From positions 1-22,212 of the forward strand of contig JAGVOC010000440.1 of the NCBI GenBank assembly GCA_020052975.1: a stretch of 22,212 nt of DNA, written 5' to 3'. The stretch is from Desulfobacterales bacterium (lineage in GTDB: Bacteria > Desulfobacterota > Desulfobacteria > Desulfobacterales > RPRI01). The notes beneath the pieces were generated by a model. That model saw nothing but the letters and a program-made list of their open reading frames with translations. It did no database searches and had not been told where the DNA came from. A program made the position numbers and the translations under genes. Shown piece by piece: positions 1 to 8,641 of this stretch; the first letter of the stretch is position 1; the number at the start of each line of letters is the position of its first letter.

Positions 1-453
1 CATCTCCGGCACCATGCTGGCATAGGGCACGTTGACGATGGTAAAGGCGGTGCAGGCCAGCGCAAACAGCAGAGAAACCTGCAGCGCGTTGGCGAATTCG
101 GTTTGAAAGCCGGGCGCGATGAAAAGGACAAAGAAGCAAAGTCCGAAGGGCACCGCTCCGTATAGCAGGTACACCCTCCTGCGCCCGAAGCGGGAGCGTG
201 TCACGTCTGAGATGGCGCCCATGATGGGGTCGGAGATAACGTCCCACAGCTTGGGAAAAAGCAGCATGGTGCCTGCCAGCGCGGGATCGACACCGAGCAC
301 ATTTGTGAGAAAAAACAGCAGGTACATGCCGGTAGTAACGATGAACAGGTTGTTAGATATATCGCCAATGCCGTAGCTCAGCTTGATGCCAAGGGGCAGC
401 TTTTTACCTCTCTCTACTTCCCGACAATCCGCCTTACTGCTAACATTCCCCAT
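1..453 (-). CDS. GPH-family sugar:cation symporter, N-terminal part (runs off the window)
   Basis: The 151 visible codons read without a stop from ATG at 453 to the left edge, so this is only the N-terminal third of an MFS-type carrier. After a hydrophilic leader it reads KLSYGIGDISNNLF and then alternating hydrophobic helices. The stretch DPIMGAISDVTRSRFGRRR is the cytoplasmic loop signature of the glycoside-pentoside-hexuronide (MelB-like, MFS_2) family. Members import a sugar or glycoside with Na+ or H+ across the inner membrane; the substrate cannot be told from this part. The start is supported by a purine-rich ribosome binding site (AAAGGGGGAG) a few bases upstream. The gene is visibly richer in G+C than the genes to its right. 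It is separated from the upstream MBL gene by about 400 bp, so it probably has its own promoter. Confidence 0.85.
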   Translation of the reverse strand, partial: MGNVSSKADCREVERGKKLPLGIKLSYGIGDISNNLFIVTTGMYLLFFLTNVLGVDPALAGTMLLFPKLWDVISDPIMGAISDVTRSRFGRRRVYLLYGAVPFGLCFFVLFIAPGFQTEFANALQVSLLFALACTAFTIVNVPYASMVPEM

Positions 454-857
454 ATTCTCCCCCTTTAATACTAAAATTTGATATTGGATAAGATATTGCT
501 TTCAAGGGATTGAAGAATAGGGGGGCTGTTTTTGCTTGTCAAGGAATACTTTGCATCGAAAAGCAGGGGCTGGCGATACGGTTGGGAAAGGAAGGTGGAG
601 CAGCTGTGAATTCGCTCGCTGTTTTGGTTCAATAGCGTCCTGACTTCGTATAGTAGATAATAGTATTATATTAAATATGTTATAATACCAGCATACCGTC
701 TTTTACTGGTATAGCAAAATCGTTTAATCTTTATTACAAAACTCCGTCTCCTTCATTAATACTATGTGTTATATAAGGAAGATAAATGAAACGTATGAGT
801 TAGTTAAGAAGGAGAGGGGCAATAAAATAGGCAGGTCATTATATTTGAAGGACTGTA
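454..857. other. Intergenic region with repeat fragment and AT-rich dyad
   Basis: This 404-bp spacer holds no convincing gene. It contains a 25-bp fragment at 608-632 that recurs at 8411-8435 with two mismatches. An AT-rich stretch follows (about 650-760). Within it lies a perfect 7-bp inverted repeat, ATACCAG at 685-691 and CTGGTAT at 706-712, with a 14-bp spacer. The region should hold the promoter of the leftward transporter gene, but no hexamer pair stands out. No tRNA- or riboswitch-like structure was recognised. Confidence 0.5.
685..712. promoter_or_regulatory. Inverted repeat ATACCAG-N14-CTGGTAT, possible operator
   Basis: Perfect 7-bp arms lie 21 bp apart centre to centre, which is two helical turns. 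They sit in an AT-rich region about 230 bp upstream of the leftward transporter start. The spacing would suit a dimeric regulator, but no regulator gene lies next to it and no promoter is clear. A chance dyad in AT-rich DNA is quite possible. Confidence 0.25.
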
Positions 858-1661
858 TCATAATTCCATGGCGGAGCGAACCATCTGCGCAAAGCTGACG
901 TTTCCCAACGTCACAAATTTCACTAATTTATCTTTTTCATTTCCCAGAGCTTTTACTATCGCTTCTTCAGAATACCCTTTAAAGCATAGTCTCTTAACTT
1001 CCCCGTATAATTCTTCCAGAAATGAAAGCTTATTTGCCAGTCTTTTTTTCCCATTTTTTGGGACAGGATTATGTGCGCAGAAAAGAGCATCAAAATCATA
1101 ATTTAGTATTTTTTTGAGAGAATCTATCTGGTCTTTAATTTTTTCGTCCGAACGGAAATATTTGATTCTGTCACCAAGATAAAGATCACCTGAAAAAAGC
1201 CACCCGTTGTTCTCTTCCAGGTAAACCGTATGGTCTTTGCTGTGACCCGGAGTGTGAATAGGCATTAACTTATACCTCTCCGTTTCAATAAAAGAGGGAA
1301 GAGGTGAAAGTGAAGTTATTCCGGATTTCCCCCATGTATAAAGCTGATAAAAGCGGATTTTAAAATCTTTTCCCATTTTATCGGCTGTAATGTCATGCCC
1401 ATAAACATTTACATTAAAAAAGTCGCTTAATGCCGAAGCATTTCCGCTGTGATCTTCGTGATAGTGAGTAAGGAGTACTTTTTCTATTTTTTTTTCTTTC
1501 AGAGCCCCAATGACATGTTTTTCCATATGACTCTGGGCGGTATCTATAACAAGGCCGTCAAGATAATAGAGATAAACGGACATAAGCGGAGGGCCGAAAG
1601 GGCCAAAACCAAACTTGTAAGCCTCGACTTCTCCGAACAGGTGTTTTCCCTTGATATTCAT
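858..1661 (-). CDS. MBL-fold metallo-hydrolase
   Basis: A 267-residue cytoplasmic protein of the metallo-beta-lactamase superfamily. The metal-binding signature THYHEDHSGN (residues 65-74) is the HxHxDH motif. HTPGHSKDH further on supplies the next metal-ligand His, FSGDLYLGDR the bridging Asp, and CAHNP the last His. All the ligands of a binuclear Zn/Fe site are therefore in place. Family members hydrolyse thioesters, lactones or phosphoesters; the substrate is not apparent here. The C-terminal 80 residues form an extra helical segment of the kind seen in many MBL hydrolases. No Shine-Dalgarno is visible before the ATG at 1661, but the N-terminus (GEVEAYKFGFGPFG) suits the family. The gene lies 52 bp downstream of the acyl-CoA dehydrogenase on the same strand, so the two may share a transcript. 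Confidence 0.85.
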   Translation of the reverse strand: MNIKGKHLFGEVEAYKFGFGPFGPPLMSVYLYYLDGLVIDTAQSHMEKHVIGALKEKKIEKVLLTHYHEDHSGNASALSDFFNVNVYGHDITADKMGKDFKIRFYQLYTWGKSGITSLSPLPSFIETERYKLMPIHTPGHSKDHTVYLEENNGWLFSGDLYLGDRIKYFRSDEKIKDQIDSLKKILNYDFDALFCAHNPVPKNGKKRLANKLSFLEELYGEVKRLCFKGYSEEAIVKALGNEKDKLVKFVTLGNVSFAQMVRSAMEL

Positions 1662-1713
1662 ATAGTTATATTTTACAGCGATCGATAGCGATGTTCACAC
1701 TTTAATAATCTGT

Positions 1714-2958
1714 TTATTCATAAATTTTTTCATCAGCAGCATCTGATTCGGGTGCGTCTTTTTCACAGTCTCTTAACGTATCTGCTTTTCTGCTTATCAT
1801 GTATTCCCGGTACCATTCATTTGCAATAACAAATGACATGACTTCATTTGTACCTGTCCATATTGATGCAAGCCTTAAATCCCTCACAGTGCGCTCTATC
1901 GGATAAATGTTGGTGTAGCCTATGCCTCCCATTACCTGCATTGAATTATGCGCAACTTTTTGGCAGGACTCCGTTACGAATTTTTTTGTTTGAGAAACCA
2001 TCTTTCTGATCAGATGCGATTCCTGATTCAGATCAACTGCCCGGCAGGTGGTATATATCATCGATCTTGAGGCATCAAGAAGCATGGCGGCTTCTGCAAT
2101 CTGGAAACTTACTCCCTGGAACTGGTTGATGACCGTTCCGAAAGCCTTTCGCTTCATGGAATAGCCTGTCGCAATTTCGAGTGCAGGTCTTGCCGCGCCA
2201 ATTGTCATAGCGGCCGTTCCGAGCCTTTCCGGTATCATCATTGTGTTGAATACGGCGTATGCTCCGTTCAGCTTCCCAACGATATTTTCTTTCGGCACCT
2301 TAACATCTCTAAAAACAAGCCTTCCTGCTCCGCCGCCCCTGCATCCCATGAGGCCGTAAAGATACTTTGTTTCAACACCGGGGCTTCTATCTACAATAAA
2401 GCAGGTAAGAGATTCATGTGGCTTTGCAGCAGGATCAGTTCTGGCGTAGACAAGAAAGTAATCGGCTCCTTCGGCCCCGACAATGAAACGCTTCTGCCCG
2501 TTTATCAGGAAATAATCTCCTTTGTCTTCAGCGCTGGTATTTGTTCCGAAAAAATCGGAGCCACCTCTCGGTTCGGTGAGGCATTCGGCTGCAAAGATTT
2601 CACCTTTTAACAATGGAGCAACATACTTTTTTTTCTGTTCGTCAGTTCCGTGCCTTATAATTGCATCACATACAAGTTCGGCGCCCACACCGAAAACACA
2701 GGCAAATATATATCCGAGGGTTCCGATTTCCTCCATAACCATTGCTGTTGTAACCCAGTCCATGTCCCTGCCGCCCCATTTTTCCGGGTACCGGCAACCC
2801 ATAAGATTGCATTTCCCTGCTTCGGATAAAAAGGATTTTGGAAACCGGATTTTATCCGCGTCCATATCGAGAATCATCTGGCGAGGGATCGATTTCACAA
2901 AATACCGTATTTCTTCCCTGAATTTTAATGCCTCTTCCGATAACAGATAGTCAAACAT
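1714..2958 (-). CDS. Acyl-CoA dehydrogenase, IVD/LCAD-type active site
   Basis: A 414-residue protein with the usual ACAD order: N-terminal helical domain (1-120), beta domain (ECLTEPRGGSD, 125-134, and GQKRFIVGAEGADYF), then C-terminal helices with QVMGGIGYTNIYPIERTVRD (341-360). It oxidises an acyl-CoA at C2-C3, using FAD and passing electrons to ETF. The usual catalytic Glu of MCAD/SCAD (IYEGT) is replaced here by Thr368 (IWTGTNE). A Glu occurs instead at residue 244 (MIPERLG), the helix-G position used by isovaleryl- and long-chain acyl-CoA dehydrogenases. The enzyme is therefore probably active, with a branched or long substrate pocket. The C-terminal 25 residues are an acidic tail beyond the family core. 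A ribosome binding site, AGGAAAG, precedes the ATG. The gene lies between a sensor kinase and the MBL hydrolase on one strand. Confidence 0.92.
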   Translation of the reverse strand: MFDYLLSEEALKFREEIRYFVKSIPRQMILDMDADKIRFPKSFLSEAGKCNLMGCRYPEKWGGRDMDWVTTAMVMEEIGTLGYIFACVFGVGAELVCDAIIRHGTDEQKKKYVAPLLKGEIFAAECLTEPRGGSDFFGTNTSAEDKGDYFLINGQKRFIVGAEGADYFLVYARTDPAAKPHESLTCFIVDRSPGVETKYLYGLMGCRGGGAGRLVFRDVKVPKENIVGKLNGAYAVFNTMMIPERLGTAAMTIGAARPALEIATGYSMKRKAFGTVINQFQGVSFQIAEAAMLLDASRSMIYTTCRAVDLNQESHLIRKMVSQTKKFVTESCQKVAHNSMQVMGGIGYTNIYPIERTVRDLRLASIWTGTNEVMSFVIANEWYREYMISRKADTLRDCEKDAPESDAADEKIYE

Positions 2959-3062
2959 GGTGCTTTCCTTTTCTTAAGAATATATAAAATTGGTTCTTTC
3001 CCCGATCAGCCGATGAGAAGGGTTCGATGGTTCAAGTATTCAAGGGTTCGTGGACAAGAGGG

Positions 3063-5990
3063 TCACGCAGTCAAAGTCTTTCTGTCAAGAAGCTCACGGA
3101 TTTTGGAAGATATTCTATTAATATCAAAAGGCTTTTGTATAAAGCCGTTGTGTCCGTTGTTTAAAATCTGGGATGCTTCTTCGGACAGGCTGTACCCGCT
3201 GGAAAGAAGTACCTTGAGATCAGGCTGGATTTTCTTAAGGAGGTCAAACGTTTCGCTTCCATTCATTTCCGGCATTACCATGTCGAGAATAATCAAATGA
3301 ATCTCGTCCTTTTTTTCCGTGAATAGTTTTACCGCTTCGATTCCGCTCCTGACAGGTATCACCTTATATCCCAATTTGTTAAGCATCTCGGCGCCTATTT
3401 TAAGAATATCTTCTTCGTCATCAACAAGAAGCAGGGTTTCATTTCCCATAAACAGCTTCTCAGTAATAACGGTTTCTTTTTTGGATGCTTTTTCCGAGGC
3501 CGGCAAGTGGATGATGAAATCACTGCCACGGCCTACTTCACTCTCAACATTGATAAATCCATTATGAGATTTAATAATGCCGTAGGCAGAGGCAAGCCCA
3601 AGGCCGGTTCCACGCCCCATCTCTTTTGTTGTGAAAAATGGGTCGAAAATCCTCCCTTTTGTCTTCTCATCAATGCCAACGCCTGTGTCTTTCACGATTA
3701 TCCTGACGTACTTGCCGGATTTGAAATATTTCTTTCGTGTTTCATTTTCATCGATTATAACATTTTTAGTTTCAATATATATATTACCACCTCCAGGCAT
3801 GGCTTGCGCGGCATTGAGATAAAGGTTCAGAAGTACCTGGTCAATTTGCCCCTGGTCAACTTCAACTCCCCAGATCTTGGATTCAAGCGAGGTAAAAATA
3901 GATATTTCTTTCTTTGTACGACCAAACATCTGGGAGCTTGTTTTGATCAGTTCATTCATGTTGGTAGGCCTGACTTCGTATTTACCTCCCCGTGCAAATC
4001 CAAGCAATTGCTTGGTAAGGTCCGATCCGCGAACAACATATTTCTCGATATTTTTCAGTTTTTCGTAATGGTTGTGACTTTCATTTGTATTCAACAGCAT
4101 CAGAGAAGTATATCCCTGAATGCCCATCAGCAGGTTATTAAAATCGTGGGCCAGCCCACCGGCAAGAGTCCCGACTGCTTCCATCTTTTGCGCCTGTCGC
4201 AGCTGGCGCTCGAGCTCTGCTCTTTTTGCTTCCGCCAGTTTTCTTTCTTCAATCTCCTGCCTTAAACTTTCATTCATCCCCCTTAATTCGAACTCTGATT
4301 TTTTAAGATCCGTAACATCTTTAAAGGTTCCGACGACACCGATTACATTTCCTTCAGAATCCGTATCCGGGGCGCCACTCATGTAAAATAACCGTTCTGA
4401 ACCATCTTTGTGTAATATCGAGACGTACAAATCGATAATTGTTTGCCTGTTATCCCTTATATAGTTAAAGGCAGGGATAAATCTTTCCATATCTTCTTTT
4501 TTTATGAAATCTGTAAAGAACTTTCCTATAATATCTTCTATTTGATAACCAAGGATTTTTCCCCAGGCTGGATTGACATATGAAAACCTTCCATTAACAT
4601 TAAGTGTATAAATTATATCGGGAGCGTTTTCGCTGAGAGCCCTGAATCGTTGCTCTCTTTCGCGGATTAACTCGTAAGATCTGGCATTATTGATGCTGAT
4701 CCCAAGCTGTGGTGCTATGCCTAAAAAAAGATTGATATCACTCTGATTCAGCGGTCGATTCGAGCGATGGTTATCAACAGCCAGAATACCCTCAGATGTG
4801 CCTTCATATATAATTGGGACGCAAATAAATGATTTAACATCTATTCTCTTCACAAATTCGCGACTTCTTTCCGAGATATCTTTCTCGACATCTTTAAAGT
4901 CGTTTATTAAAAAAGGTTTCTGCTCTTTAAAGGAAATAATAAAGGGGCCTCTCGATTTAGGGTTGTCCAGATGAAACTCCGTATTTATTAACAAAGCCTC
5001 TTCATCCGGGTTGTATCCATAACCAACCCTGTAAACAAGGCGAGTCCTGTCCCTGTTAGCAAGCATGATTAATCCACGATCAAAATCCAATCGCTTGCCA
5101 ATCGATTCCATCGTGAATTTAAGGAGATTATCAATGTCCAGAATATTGGAGGCCGCCTGACCAATCTCCTGGACAAGCATGGCATTGTTATATCTTGCAT
5201 TGATCTCATCAAGAAGATTACTCGCCGTATCGCCATGATTTTTAAAAGTCGTTGCCAGTTCATCCTTTTCCAGATGAACCTGATATAAGGATATGCCCAT
5301 GACAACCAGGATCATTGACAAGATAGCCATGGCACTGTAACCGCCCGGAAGGGCAAAAAAAACGAAGAGGCAGATGATTAAACAGAGCAGGTAACTGTAA
5401 TTGGCGATCCTTTTCCAGATAAATGATGGTGTTGTCTTCCACGTGATATTGTAAATACAACGGTCACCGGAAATGTGCATGCAGGTGGGATGCTCAATTT
5501 TGGCCAGTTCGTTTGTGAATAGCTTGGCGATACCTTCAAACATTCCCAGACGGTTTTCACACTGGTAAGGCTTTTCAATTACACCGGGATTCTGGATAGC
5601 AACTACTTCGACTTGATTGGATCCGACTTTTCTGGTTTTTAAAGTTGAACTTTTACTTGCGTGGGGATAATAGTTATTGAGAGAGGTATAGGCAGCAGAC
5701 GGGGTAACAAACCCAAGAAGTAATTGAGAGACATTCCCTGCCGCTTTAGAAAAAGGCGCGTATTGCCCGGCCTTTCTGGCAAGGTCAGGATCTCCTGCAG
5801 TTTTCACAAGGATTTCATAAAACTGGTCAACCTGTGTCTGGGTAAGCCAATGTCCTTCATCCTCAAGCTGATAGGTCGTGATTCCGGCGTAATCCAGAAT
5901 CGGCATCATATCAAGCCGGGGGTGATATTTGCTTATATATTCAGCAAAGCTCTTTATTATTGCAATGTTATATAAGGGGGCTTCTTCCAT
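3063..5990 (-). CDS. Membrane hybrid sensor histidine kinase (N-terminal sensor, 2 TM, GAF, PAS, HisKA, HATPase, REC)
   Basis: The 975-residue reading starts at ATG 5990, the first ATG in frame. The frame extends upstream only through a TTG inside the preceding gene. AGGAGAA lies directly before this ATG. Domains in order: a soluble N-terminal sensor (1-190) ending in [13 protein letters not shown], which resembles V4R/XylR_N-type or related small-ligand domains. Two membrane helices follow (about 199-236), then a short helix, GAF (about 284-438), PAS (about 445-562) and a coiled coil. HisKA carries His615 in [11 protein letters not shown]. The ATPase has its N box at Asn722/Asn726, DTGVGID and GRGTGLGLA. 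The receiver (852-970) carries Asp857/858, phospho-acceptor Asp903 and Lys953. All phosphotransfer residues are present. Because both sensor region and GAF lie around two closely spaced helices, most of the protein is probably cytoplasmic. No separate response regulator is encoded nearby. Confidence 0.93.
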   Translation of the reverse strand: MEEAPLYNIAIIKSFAEYISKYHPRLDMMPILDYAGITTYQLEDEGHWLTQTQVDQFYEILVKTAGDPDLARKAGQYAPFSKAAGNVSQLLLGFVTPSAAYTSLNNYYPHASKSSTLKTRKVGSNQVEVVAIQNPGVIEKPYQCENRLGMFEGIAKLFTNELAKIEHPTCMHISGDRCIYNITWKTTPSFIWKRIANYSYLLCLIICLFVFFALPGGYSAMAILSMILVVMGISLYQVHLEKDELATTFKNHGDTASNLLDEINARYNNAMLVQEIGQAASNILDIDNLLKFTMESIGKRLDFDRGLIMLANRDRTRLVYRVGYGYNPDEEALLINTEFHLDNPKSRGPFIISFKEQKPFLINDFKDVEKDISERSREFVKRIDVKSFICVPIIYEGTSEGILAVDNHRSNRPLNQSDINLFLGIAPQLGISINNARSYELIREREQRFRALSENAPDIIYTLNVNGRFSYVNPAWGKILGYQIEDIIGKFFTDFIKKEDMERFIPAFNYIRDNRQTIIDLYVSILHKDGSERLFYMSGAPDTDSEGNVIGVVGTFKDVTDLKKSEFELRGMNESLRQEIEERKLAEAKRAELERQLRQAQKMEAVGTLAGGLAHDFNNLLMGIQGYTSLMLLNTNESHNHYEKLKNIEKYVVRGSDLTKQLLGFARGGKYEVRPTNMNELIKTSSQMFGRTKKEISIFTSLESKIWGVEVDQGQIDQVLLNLYLNAAQAMPGGGNIYIETKNVIIDENETRKKYFKSGKYVRIIVKDTGVGIDEKTKGRIFDPFFTTKEMGRGTGLGLASAYGIIKSHNGFINVESEVGRGSDFIIHLPASEKASKKETVITEKLFMGNETLLLVDDEEDILKIGAEMLNKLGYKVIPVRSGIEAVKLFTEKKDEIHLIILDMVMPEMNGSETFDLLKKIQPDLKVLLSSGYSLSEEASQILNNGHNGFIQKPFDINRISSKIRELLDRKTLTA

Positions 5991-6016
5991 TTCTCCTCGG
6001 CTCAACCGTATTTCTT

Positions 6017-8080
6017 TCAGTCGTACTTCATCCTGAAATTCTTTTGCACGTAATCCATGAATTGATTCATATACCGCATATCTCCTATCCAAAGCTGGTA
6101 TTGCTTTTTATAAGAAATTCCGGATGAATTAACACAAGAAGCAGGATAAAGGAGGAGAGTAACTTTGTCAAGGTTATACACGCACCCCAATTTTGACACC
6201 GCAAGAGAAAGCAATTCCTCCGGCAGTCCCGATGGATCGGTAGTCAGGACTTTGATGCAATTCAGAAGATTTGACATATTGATCGCCAGATCCGACTGAT
6301 CAACTATAAAAACAGCCTTAAGATGATCCTGATAAATCAACGAATAAATCCGCCACTTTCTTAAAAAGCCGAGGCGTTCGAAAACTTTCTCCAGGGATTC
6401 ATCGCCGGGATCAGGTTCCCCGGAACGAAGGATATTCAGCAAGAGGCCTCCGGAGTGATGCTTGTAAAATAGTTCCAGCTCCCATAAATCGTGAGACGTA
6501 CTTTCCCTTAACCGCCATTCCGGAGGAAAGTCCTTCTCAGGGAATGTGACAGGCAGCGTCAGATATGTAAAAAGATCCAGTGAACAGGCCTGAGGATTGT
6601 TAAAATCTCTAGCGAATCCCCCGAAGACACGGTCAGGAAATTTATTTTCAGGACGGAAATACGAGATAACATAATCCATTCGCGCTGAAGACAATTGATA
6701 CATGCCATGTGTAAAAAACATCATCTGTCGTAATACGGCAAAACCAGCAAGCTTATTATTTCCCATTGGCCTTGCTGCATGATGATGGAGGAGCCATGTC
6801 CGTTGATAGGCTCTGATCATGGATATGTGTCCGTAAATCCGCCCGTTTTTTTCGTAGGTAATATGCTTGGCAATCTCAGGATTTTCCTGATAGAGTTTCT
6901 GGTAAGTCTTAATGAATTTCTCGCGATGAGCCATGCAGTAACCATATTTTTCGGGATAAATGAATCCTGTCTGAAAAAAGAATTCCCAGAGGGCATCCAT
7001 ATCAACTTTCGAGGAGACAGAAAGTTGAGGGTCCGAATTTATGCCGAGAACATGGTTTACGCGACTGTATGAATGGATATCCATATCCAGAATAGCGACG
7101 CCATAACGGACATTATTTTCTCCCATTCGCCGGTAGATGATCTGTGCGGTACAATTCGCAATTGAGAAACCGGCAAGAAGAATGGAAAGATCGGGAATTA
7201 TCATGCCCGGCATTAACAGATCATCATCAGGTTTGTCACTTATGGAAAAACCCGTTGTTGAAATATCGAAAATATCTCTATAAATTTTCTTCTTCAGGAA
7301 AGGATGTTCAAATACGGCGGCCAGAGGTGGTGCAATTTGTCGCCGGGGATTACGGATTTTTTTCGCCAGAAAACGGCTGATATGATTGCTTTCCGCAGGG
7401 AATACGATTTCTTTTGATATATTGTAATCATCCTGCCGGCGGATGCATTTACAGAACTTGGAATAGATTATTTTTTCATTGGAAAACAGGCGAACTGATG
7501 CGGGAACATCGGGATTGAACCAGTTATTATGTTTAAATGCTTCCGAGTTTGCCTTGATTCGGAATGCTCCGGAACTGAAGTCTATCAACTCACCCTTGGC
7601 AATAAAATCGCTTTGCATCAATTCGGCAAAGACATTCCTGCAGGGATATCGCTGGACCTTGCGTTGATTCAGGACAAAACTTTTCTCAGGCAACTGGATC
7701 GTGAAGCTGCTTTTACAGCTGCTACAAATGTTGATTGGAGCGACGATCATGGATTGATTATTTATTATGACCAGATGAAGGGCATGATACGATTCTAATT
7801 TGTATTGAAAGTAGGATTCGTCCCACCGGCAGGTTAGTTGATTGTTAAGACAGGGTTCGGGATGAGCTTTCGCGAGAAGCTTGTCCTGATAGACCGGGTG
7901 CTGTAGGAGAACAAAAAGAGGGCCACCTGTGAAATGAATATAGTTGACGGTGTTGATCAACTCCATCTGATCCACAGTCTTTGCCGCTTCGAAGGTTTTG
8001 ATCAGGTCTTCATGCTGAAAAAAACGCGGAGGAGCGAATTTATTCAGCTCAAACAGGTTCTCCCTTGTTTCAAGATCCAT
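6017..8080 (-). CDS. Large protein with two PilZ-like motifs and a GNAT-like C-terminal half
   Basis: This 687-residue protein is not a family I can name. Two regions look like PilZ (c-di-GMP binding) modules. The first has RKVQRYPCR (140-148) followed by LIDFSSGAFRI (165-175). The second has RNPRR (243-247) followed by FDISTTGFSI (271-280), where DxSxxG is intact. In the first, the motif is one residue short (DFSSG). The remaining 340 residues contain two stretches that resemble acyl-N-acyltransferase halves (about 405-450 and 575-645); this is a weak resemblance. No signal peptide or membrane helix is seen. The ATG at 8080 is preferred because GGAG lies 10 bases upstream; an in-frame ATG at 8113 has no such site. 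The gene ends 26 bp before the hybrid kinase, so the two are probably one operon. Its role is unknown; c-di-GMP sensing is the guess. Confidence 0.7.
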   Translation of the reverse strand: MDLETRENLFELNKFAPPRFFQHEDLIKTFEAAKTVDQMELINTVNYIHFTGGPLFVLLQHPVYQDKLLAKAHPEPCLNNQLTCRWDESYFQYKLESYHALHLVIINNQSMIVAPINICSSCKSSFTIQLPEKSFVLNQRKVQRYPCRNVFAELMQSDFIAKGELIDFSSGAFRIKANSEAFKHNNWFNPDVPASVRLFSNEKIIYSKFCKCIRRQDDYNISKEIVFPAESNHISRFLAKKIRNPRRQIAPPLAAVFEHPFLKKKIYRDIFDISTTGFSISDKPDDDLLMPGMIIPDLSILLAGFSIANCTAQIIYRRMGENNVRYGVAILDMDIHSYSRVNHVLGINSDPQLSVSSKVDMDALWEFFFQTGFIYPEKYGYCMAHREKFIKTYQKLYQENPEIAKHITYEKNGRIYGHISMIRAYQRTWLLHHHAARPMGNNKLAGFAVLRQMMFFTHGMYQLSSARMDYVISYFRPENKFPDRVFGGFARDFNNPQACSLDLFTYLTLPVTFPEKDFPPEWRLRESTSHDLWELELFYKHHSGGLLLNILRSGEPDPGDESLEKVFERLGFLRKWRIYSLIYQDHLKAVFIVDQSDLAINMSNLLNCIKVLTTDPSGLPEELLSLAVSKLGCVYNLDKVTLLLYPASCVNSSGISYKKQYQLWIGDMRYMNQFMDYVQKNFRMKYD

Positions 8081-8325
8081 GTTAAGACTTCTCCACCCTC
8101 TTTGAATCTGCATTATGTCCGATCATTTAATAAGAACTCAATTTTAATTGGCTGAATATATAAACAAGGCACTTGTGTGTCAAGAAAATTCAACCACAAT
8201 ATATCGTGGTCATTGATGAGAAGATTCGTCTGGAGTGAGAGCGGGAAGCTTCAATTTCATGCAACTTTGGTGAAGTTCGAGACCTTTGTATAACATCTGA
8301 TCGAGAGCCATTTAATTTGAAGCTC

Positions 8326-8344
8326 TCCGCAGCAAGCTGCTGGG
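8326..8344. repeat. Extragenic palindrome 1 (CGCAGC-AA-GCTGC core)
   Basis: CCGCAGC, a two-base AA loop and GCTGCTGG form a hairpin with a single mismatch. It is the same design as the hairpin 50 bp further on, and the sequence after it (GGGAATC) also resembles that copy's flank (GGGGAAT). This points to a repetitive extragenic palindrome family rather than a terminator, since no T-run follows. Confidence 0.5.
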
Positions 8345-8392
8345 AATCTTCGACCGTAGGGAATAGTGTCTGTTTTTGATTCGCTCGCTAAT

Positions 8393-8435
8393 CCCGCCGC
8401 AAGCAGCGGGGAATGCGCTCGCTGTTTCGGTTCAA
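8393..8435. repeat. Extragenic palindrome 2 plus fragment shared with 608-632
   Basis: CCCGCCGC, an AA loop and GCAGCGGG (8393-8410) pair with one mismatch, echoing the hairpin at 8326-8344. Directly after it, 8411-8435 matches 608-632 at 23 of 25 positions by eye. The two copies lie about 7.8 kb apart, which marks this as a dispersed repeat in this genome. Confidence 0.55.
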
Positions 8436-8591
8436 ATTCAAGGGGATAATTATAGGGAACAAATTATTTGCTGCACAATCTGTTGTTAAAATATTAATGG
8501 GAACCACTATATGATGTATGTATCTGTAATTATATATAAATTATATAAATATTTATTGACATATGTTGAATAAAGTGTAATGTCAGGCACC

Positions 8592-8641
8592 AATTATTAA
8601 TATTAATGAATTATTAATATTAATGAATTATTATATTGATG
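8592..8641 (+). repeat. 17-bp AT-rich tandem repeat, about three copies, overlapping a start codon
   Basis: Two perfect copies of a 17-bp unit, AATTATTAATATTAATG, occupy 8592-8608 and 8609-8625. A third, 16-base imperfect copy follows to 8641. Each copy ends in ATG, so three ATGs lie in succession, in different frames. Only the one at 8623 opens the methyltransferase frame. Copy-number change here would shift which ATG sits at which distance from the promoter. Confidence 0.75.

Larger units (their letters stand above)
8114..8622. other. Repeat-rich intergenic region
   Basis: This divergent spacer between the PilZ-like gene and the methyltransferase contains no credible gene. Its left half is unremarkable. 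Its centre holds two related hairpins (8326-8344 and 8393-8410) and a 25-bp fragment shared with 608-632. Its right end is extremely AT-rich with a TTGACA hexamer (8556-8561) and a 17-bp tandem repeat running into the methyltransferase start. Confidence 0.55.

Noticed and set aside
2522..2950. 142-residue open frame on the plus strand
   Set aside because: It is antisense to the N-terminal half of the acyl-CoA dehydrogenase and shows no family features.
3507..4265. 252-residue open frame on the plus strand
   Set aside because: It lies antisense within the kinase core, which has all conserved motifs in its own frame; the predicted protein has no recognisable domain and no upstream ribosome binding site.
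5991..6092. Longer reading of the sensor kinase from 6092
   Set aside because: It would start with TTG inside the upstream gene, with no ribosome binding site; the first in-frame ATG at 5990 follows AGGAGAA.
8279..8294. GAGACCTTTGTATAAC, reminiscent of some IS ends
   Set aside because: There is no matching inverted copy, target duplication or transposase, and the resemblance is from memory only.
8592..8641. Possible CRISPR-like repeat
   Set aside because: The units are directly adjacent with no spacers, and only about three copies exist; it is a simple tandem repeat.
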